Positions 59,887 through 64,000 of a stretch of 64,000 nt of DNA are shown piece after piece. The position numbers and the translations under genes are program-made. Each line of letters opens with the position of its first letter. Positions within the stretch are counted from its first letter, which is position 1. The notes under the pieces were generated by a model, which did no database searches, had not been told where the DNA came from, and saw only the letters and a program-made list of their open reading frames with translations. This DNA is from MWCO01 sp964488865 (GTDB lineage Bacteria; Myxococcota_A; Polyangia; Polyangiales; Polyangiaceae): positions 31,464 through 95,463 of the forward strand of contig CAZAWR010000029.1 in NCBI GenBank assembly GCA_964488865.1, given 5' to 3'.

Positions 59887-61768
59887 ATGAAGACAACTTG
59901 GGTTTCAGCGCTGACCCTGAGCGTCGCGCTCGGTTGCGTCGTTGCTGGCTGCGGAAGTGACGACGAATCCCCGATCTACGGGTCGGGCGGCANNNNNNNN
60001 NNNNNNNNNNNNNNNNNNNNNNNNNNNNNNNNNNNNNNNNNNNNNNNNNNNNNNNNNNNNNNNNNNNNNNNNNNNNNNNNNNNNNNNNNNNNCGGGTGGA
60101 GCCACGGGCGGCACGGGTGGAGCCACGGGCGGCACGGGTGGAGCCACGGGCGGCACGGGTGGAGCCACAGGCGGCACGGGTGGAGCCACAGGCGGCACGG
60201 GCGGAGCCACAGGCGGCACGGGCGGAGCCACAGGCGGCACGGGCGGAGCGGCGGGCACGGCTGGCGCCGCAGGCTCGGCGGGCACGGCTGGCGCCGCAGG
60301 CACGGCTGGCGCCGCAGGGGCCGCAGGCGGAACCGCCTGCGTGGACCCGACGGCCTGCCCGAGCACCACAGACTGGGTCTGCGACGTGGACAGCCAGACC
60401 TGTTCGGCTGGTGAGTGTACCGCAGGCACAGATTGCGGAACGGGATGCACGAGCGCCACGGGGTGTTGCCTGCAGCAAGCCGATGGCGGGCCTGGCACGT
60501 GCTACGACCTCTGCAGCCCCTACGATACCGCCTATCCCTGTCCGGCGAACCTCGATTGCTCGTCGGCCGACTACGGGCAGACCATCGGGATCTGCTTCCA
60601 TGCCGGCGCCGGACAAGTCGGCCAAGCATGCAATCCCGCGGGAAGTCCGGACGTGCTCGGGATCAATTCGGGTTGCGTGGCGGGAGCCGTCTGTCTCAAC
60701 GATGGCACCACCGATGCCTGCTACGAGACCTGCGGGTTCTTCACGTCGAATCCCGACTGTACCGCAGCCAATGCGACTTGCGCGGTGGGAGGTATCTGCG
60801 TGGACGACGCGGTCGTGATCGATCCGGTCGCCATCGGGGAAGCCTGCGCCGGGACCGCGGCGGAAGGGGACTTGTGCGCACCTCGCGGGGACGGCTATGC
60901 AGGAGTCTGTGTGGCTTACGGCGGCCCCGCGCTGACTTGCCTCGAGCTGTGTCCGGTCCTTTCGACCACCTATGCGTGCCAAGGAGGGGCCGAGTGTTCC
61001 GACGTCTTCGCCGCGCCCTTCGAGGGTGACATTGGGCTCTGTCTGCCAGCCCAAGCGGAGTGCGTGGACCCGACAGGTTGTCCGAACACCACGGACTGGG
61101 TTTGCGACGTAGATACCCAGAGCTGCGTGGCAGGCGAGTGCACCCCAGGTACGGACTGCGGGACCGGATGCACGAGCGCCACGGGGTGCTGTCTGCAGCA
61201 AGCTACGGGAGGGCCCGGCACGTGCTATGACCTGTGCATTCCCTTCGATCCCACGTACCCGTGCTCGGCGGGGTACGAGTGCGTGTCTGCAGCGTACGGA
61301 CAGTCCATCGGCATCTGCTATCGCGAAGGGGCAGGACAAGTCGGCCAGGGATGCAATCCCCCGCCTGCGGAAGACGTGATGGGGACGAGTTCGGGCTGCG
61401 TTGCCGGTGCGATCTGTCTTGGTGATGGCACGACCTATGGCTGCCTCGAGACGTGTGACTTCTTCGGGACCAATCCGAGCTGCACGGCGGATGGCGAGAG
61501 CTGCAATCTTTACGGGTATTGCAGTGCGCCTCCGCTCACCATCAATCCAGCGGCGATTGGCGCGAAGTGCGGAGGCGCAGCAGCCGAAGGGGATCCCTGC
61601 GCGCCTCGGGGAGACGGCTTCGCGGGCCTGTGCTCGAACGAAGGAACTGGCCCCTTGTCCTGTACCGAGCTGTGTCCGATTTACAAGAGCTACACGTGCG
61701 CCGGTGGGCTCACTTGCAGCGACGTGCTCGCGTCACCGCTCGCCGACGACGTGGGGCTTTGCCTCTAG
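59887..61768 (+). CDS. Duplicated Cys-rich lipoprotein, interrupted by an assembly gap
   Basis: ATG at 59887 with AAGGAG upstream (59873-59878). The signal peptide ends VVAGC (Cys about 22). Coding enters a Gly-Ala-Thr linker that runs into 100 N (59993-60092). After the gap the linker resumes in a different frame relative to the ATG, so the true gap length is not 100. The mature part has two similar halves of about 235 residues (60340-61055 and 61066-61765). Each has DPTxCPxTTDWVCDVD, GTDCGTGCTSATGCCLQQA, GPGTCYDLC, YGQxIGIC and EGDxCAPRGDG. Six or more cysteine pairs per half suggest a disulfide-rich surface protein. No family recognised. Confidence 0.78.
59993..60092. other. Assembly gap of 100 N
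   Basis: A run of exactly 100 unspecified bases inside the repeat-encoded Gly-rich linker of the lipoprotein gene. The size is a scaffold placeholder; the reading frames on the two sides do not agree at this length. Confidence 0.98.
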
Positions 61769-61794
61769 CCAGGATCACACGGGGGCCGAGGCCA

Positions 61795-61872
61795 AACTGG
61801 TGAATGCGGAACCGGGAGCAGGGAACGGGCAAGTGCTTCGGTTTCCACTTCCCGGTTCCCCGTGCCCGGTTC
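61795..61872. repeat. Dispersed repeat family C, copy 2 (hairpin)
   Basis: Starts aactggtgaatgcgg like copy 1 at 55791 and keeps the paired arms; the last terminal bases (ttcaccagtt) have diverged to ttccagcccgtt. It lies 26 bases after the stop of the duplicated lipoprotein, in the 192-bp convergent space 61769-61960, and may serve as a terminator there. Confidence 0.8.
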
Positions 61873-61960
61873 CAGCCCGTTGGCTCCTCTTCAGCGCAAT
61901 TCAATTTGGATCACCCAGGACTTGAGTCAGTACCGGGTCGTGTGAAGTGAGGTGCGAAGG

Positions 61961-64000
61961 TCAGGGGCAGAACGCCATCTTCTCGAAGCGGGAGGTCGCG
62001 GTCGCAGCGGCGGGGTTGTAGCGCTCGGGGATCGTCGCCTGGTCGTAAATGTAGGCGAAGAACGACTCGAGCTCCTTGACCTCGGACTGATCGGGACGGA
62101 ACACCACGGCGTCGTTCGGGCTCACGGGATTGTCGTCCTCGTCGAACAGCGGGATCATGGAGTCGGCCATGACCTTGGCGATGTAGTTGGTGGTGACCAT
62201 CACGTACTTGTCGCCGCCGAGCACCGTAGAAGGTGGGTTTGCCCGGTCCCAGACGAGGGTGTCGAACTGCTCCAGGCCGTCGGTGTGGTCCGAGTCCATC
62301 CACAGCTTCATCACGCGGCCGTTGTCCGGGACGAAGGCCTGCGCCACGCTGGTGATGGCGGCGCGCGAGCAGTCGAACTCCGCGACGAGCCCTCCGCCGG
62401 TCAGGTCGAAGGAGCTGGATGCCTGACCGCGACCGCTCGTGAACTCGAAGAGCAACCGAATCGCCCCGATGGGCACGCGCACACGCACGAGCGGGTAACC
62501 CATGGTGTCATTGAAGGGGCTCATCCCCAGCGGGACGACACGGAAGGCATCGCCCACCGTGATGGAGCCGGTCTTTCCCTTGAGCAGCTCCGTGCGGATG
62601 GTCCCACCCGCCTGGATCGCGAAGTCCGCGGGCATGCCCAGGGCATCGAGCGTCAGCAGATGCGCGTCCGCTGTCAAAAATGCCATGGGCCGCGTGCCGC
62701 CCATGTCGAAGGAGGTGGTCGCAAGCTCATAGAAGTACAGGTCACCGGGGACCAGCGGGTCGTTCGTGACCGTCGTGCCCAGCGACTTGCTGATCAGGTA
62801 CTCGAGCACGGTCTGGCCGCCGACGTCACCGGACGACTCGATCGTTTCCACCGCCTCGTCGATCATGGTCACGTACTGGGCATCGGGAACGATGGCGTCG
62901 GTAACGGCCATCAGCGCCTGCGTCGCCGTGTCGTAGCTGACCGACTTGGAGACGTCACCCGGGATGGTAAGGTCGATGCGACCCACGAAGGCGCCGTTGG
63001 ACCCACCGTTGAGGACCAGAACGTCCTTGCCGGTCGTCTTGTTCTTGACCACCACCGGGGCTTCCGACGACTCGTGGGCGTGACCGCTGATGATGACGTC
63101 GATGCCCGCCACGTTGGCGGCGATCTGGTCGTCCTCACTGAGCTCCGGTTGTTCCGGGGCCATTCCCGCGTGTCCGAGCGCCACGACGAGGTCGACCTTC
63201 TCGTCATTCCGCAGCTTGTCCACGATCGGCTGCAAGTCCTCGTAGAGGTGAGGCAGCACCTTGGCGGTGTCCTCGGCTTCGTCCTCGGAGACGGCAACCT
63301 CGGAGAAGGCGACGGGCGCCTTGAAGGGCGCCTTGTACGAAGCGTCAACCCCCACGTAACCGATGAAGCCGACGCGGACTCCTTCGTCCGTCTCGAGGAT
63401 GCGATAGGAATGGATGGCACCGTCGCCGGAGGGGTCGGTCGAGTACAACGCCTCGAGGGCATCGTCGTCGGCGCTGGAGGAGGAGAAGTGGATGTTGGTG
63501 GCCACGATTCCGGGGATCTCCCCCTCATCCTTGGCTGTCTGGAGCGCGGCCACGAGGTTGGTCAGACCCAGGTCGAAGTCGTGGTTGCCCAGGGTCGTCA
63601 TGTCGTAGCCGAGCTTGTGCATGAGCCGCCACTCGAGCGAGGCGGTGTCGTGCACCATCTGGGTGAGTGTCCCCATGGAGTTGTCGCCCGCGCTGACCGT
63701 GATGGTGGACAGGCTCGCTGCCGCGGCTTCTTCACGCAGGTCGGACAGAAGTGTCGCTCGCCGCGCCACGCCACCTTGGATGGCACCGCTTCCGGCCACC
63801 GTGGGGACAGGGTAGTCATCGCGCTCCGGGCTGTAGCCGATCAGGTCTGAGTGCTCGTCGGATGTGTAGAGAAGGGTCAGCTTGCGATCGGCCGGCGCGC
63901 CGCCCTCGCCCGCCCCTCCCCCGGTTCCTGCGTCGCCAGCACCTCCGCCGGTGCCGCCCGTGCCGCCCGTGCCGCCCGTGCCGCCCGTGCCGCCCGTGCC
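61961..64000 (-). CDS. 5'-nucleotidase-family (UshA-like) protein, N-terminus beyond the window
   Basis: The frame is open from the TGA at 61961 to the window end, about 680 residues, with the start missing. The visible N-terminus is a Gly-Thr linker encoded by 9-bp repeats, as in the other lipoproteins here, so a lipobox probably lies outside. The calcineurin-like metallophosphatase domain has LTLLYTSDEHS (modified DxH), TVSAGDNSMG, TLGNHDFDLG, VVALGHAGM and VIISGHAHES. The 5'-nucleotidase C-terminal domain has FAIQAGGTIRTELLKG, VVPLGMSPFNDTMGYPLVRV and YVMVTTNYIAKVMADS. It likely hydrolyses nucleotides or nucleotide sugars at the cell surface. Confidence 0.88.
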   Translation of the reverse strand, partial: GTGGTGGTGGTGGTGGTGGGAGDAGTGGGAGEGGAPADRKLTLLYTSDEHSDLIGYSPERDDYPVPTVAGSGAIQGGVARRATLLSDLREEAAAASLSTITVSAGDNSMGTLTQMVHDTASLEWRLMHKLGYDMTTLGNHDFDLGLTNLVAALQTAKDEGEIPGIVATNIHFSSSSADDDALEALYSTDPSGDGAIHSYRILETDEGVRVGFIGYVGVDASYKAPFKAPVAFSEVAVSEDEAEDTAKVLPHLYEDLQPIVDKLRNDEKVDLVVALGHAGMAPEQPELSEDDQIAANVAGIDVIISGHAHESSEAPVVVKNKTTGKDVLVLNGGSNGAFVGRIDLTIPGDVSKSVSYDTATQALMAVTDAIVPDAQYVTMIDEAVETIESSGDVGGQTVLEYLISKSLGTTVTNDPLVPGDLYFYELATTSFDMGGTRPMAFLTADAHLLTLDALGMPADFAIQAGGTIRTELLKGKTGSITVGDAFRVVPLGMSPFNDTMGYPLVRVRVPIGAIRLLFEFTSGRGQASSSFDLTGGGLVAEFDCSRAAITSVAQAFVPDNGRVMKLWMDSDHTDGLEQFDTLVWDRANPPSTVLGGDKYVMVTTNYIAKVMADSMIPLFDEDDNPVSPNDAVVFRPDQSEVKELESFFAYIYDQATIPERYNPAAATATSRFEKMAFCP

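Overview
The window looks like a draft-genome scaffold from a high-GC Gram-negative bacterium of the phylum Myxococcota, most likely a Polyangia/Polyangiales-type organism. The evidence is the strong G+C bias with few spacers, the many secreted lipoproteins that carry Gly-Thr/Gly-Ala linkers after the lipobox cysteine, the cysteine-rich repeat proteins, and a myxobacterial-type VWA protein. Outer-membrane biogenesis genes show a diderm envelope. A run of 100 N at 59993-60092 shows that two contigs were joined. No rRNA, tRNA, CRISPR array, integrase or transposase was found by eye.

Layout. Positions 1-4018 are accessory: a partial gene, a gene ending in 21-bp tandem repeats, and a three-gene minus-strand operon (formylglycine-generating-enzyme-like lipoprotein, a JAB/DUF4329-like protein, a HEAT-like lipoprotein) with an A+T-richer 3' half. 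Positions 4733-8200 hold a C45 acyltransferase-like protein, an M20-family protein and a polysaccharide deacetylase. Positions 8562-13737 hold a large cysteine-repeat lipoprotein, nadB and another lipoprotein. Positions 14056-20954 hold etfB-etfA, a leucine-rich-repeat protein, an ABC exporter pair and folD. Positions 21023-24468 hold a lipoprotein, a PIN/ribbon-helix-helix toxin-antitoxin pair, and the lspA-lgt lipoprotein maturation operon, whose products would process the many lipoproteins here. Positions 24631-34214 hold an MrfA-type helicase, a Uma2 gene set among dispersed repeats, more lipoproteins, a serpin remnant and the VWA protein. Positions 34317-38808 hold a YfcC-type transporter, a DUF2062 membrane protein and two tandem paralogous lipoproteins.

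The core block is 38821-46846, all on the minus strand. In transcription order it is lptA-like, lptB, rpoN, hpf, a strong terminator, then ptsN-like EIIA, hprK, rapZ, ptsH and ptsI. It joins LPS export, sigma-54, ribosome hibernation and a regulatory phosphotransferase chain with no sugar permease in view. Positions 47180-50605 hold a TPR/dynamin-like GTPase and a secreted protein with a possible coupled small membrane protein. Positions 51326-57113 hold a penicillin-acylase-family lipoprotein, a divergent PglZ/alkaline-phosphatase-like protein and a ketopantoate reductase. Positions 57127-64000 hold a LamG lipoprotein, a redoxin, a duplicated cysteine-rich lipoprotein interrupted by the gap, and a partial 5'-nucleotidase-family lipoprotein.

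The least explained material is between genes. At least three dispersed repeat families with separate copies occur in the window: family A (82 bp), family B (69 bp, both copies 42-61 bp upstream of a start codon) and family C (about 80 bp, hairpin-forming, just after stop codons). There is also a 70-bp tandem repeat, a perfect 35-bp direct repeat, and three gene remnants (serpin, rhodanese-like, truncated lipoprotein).
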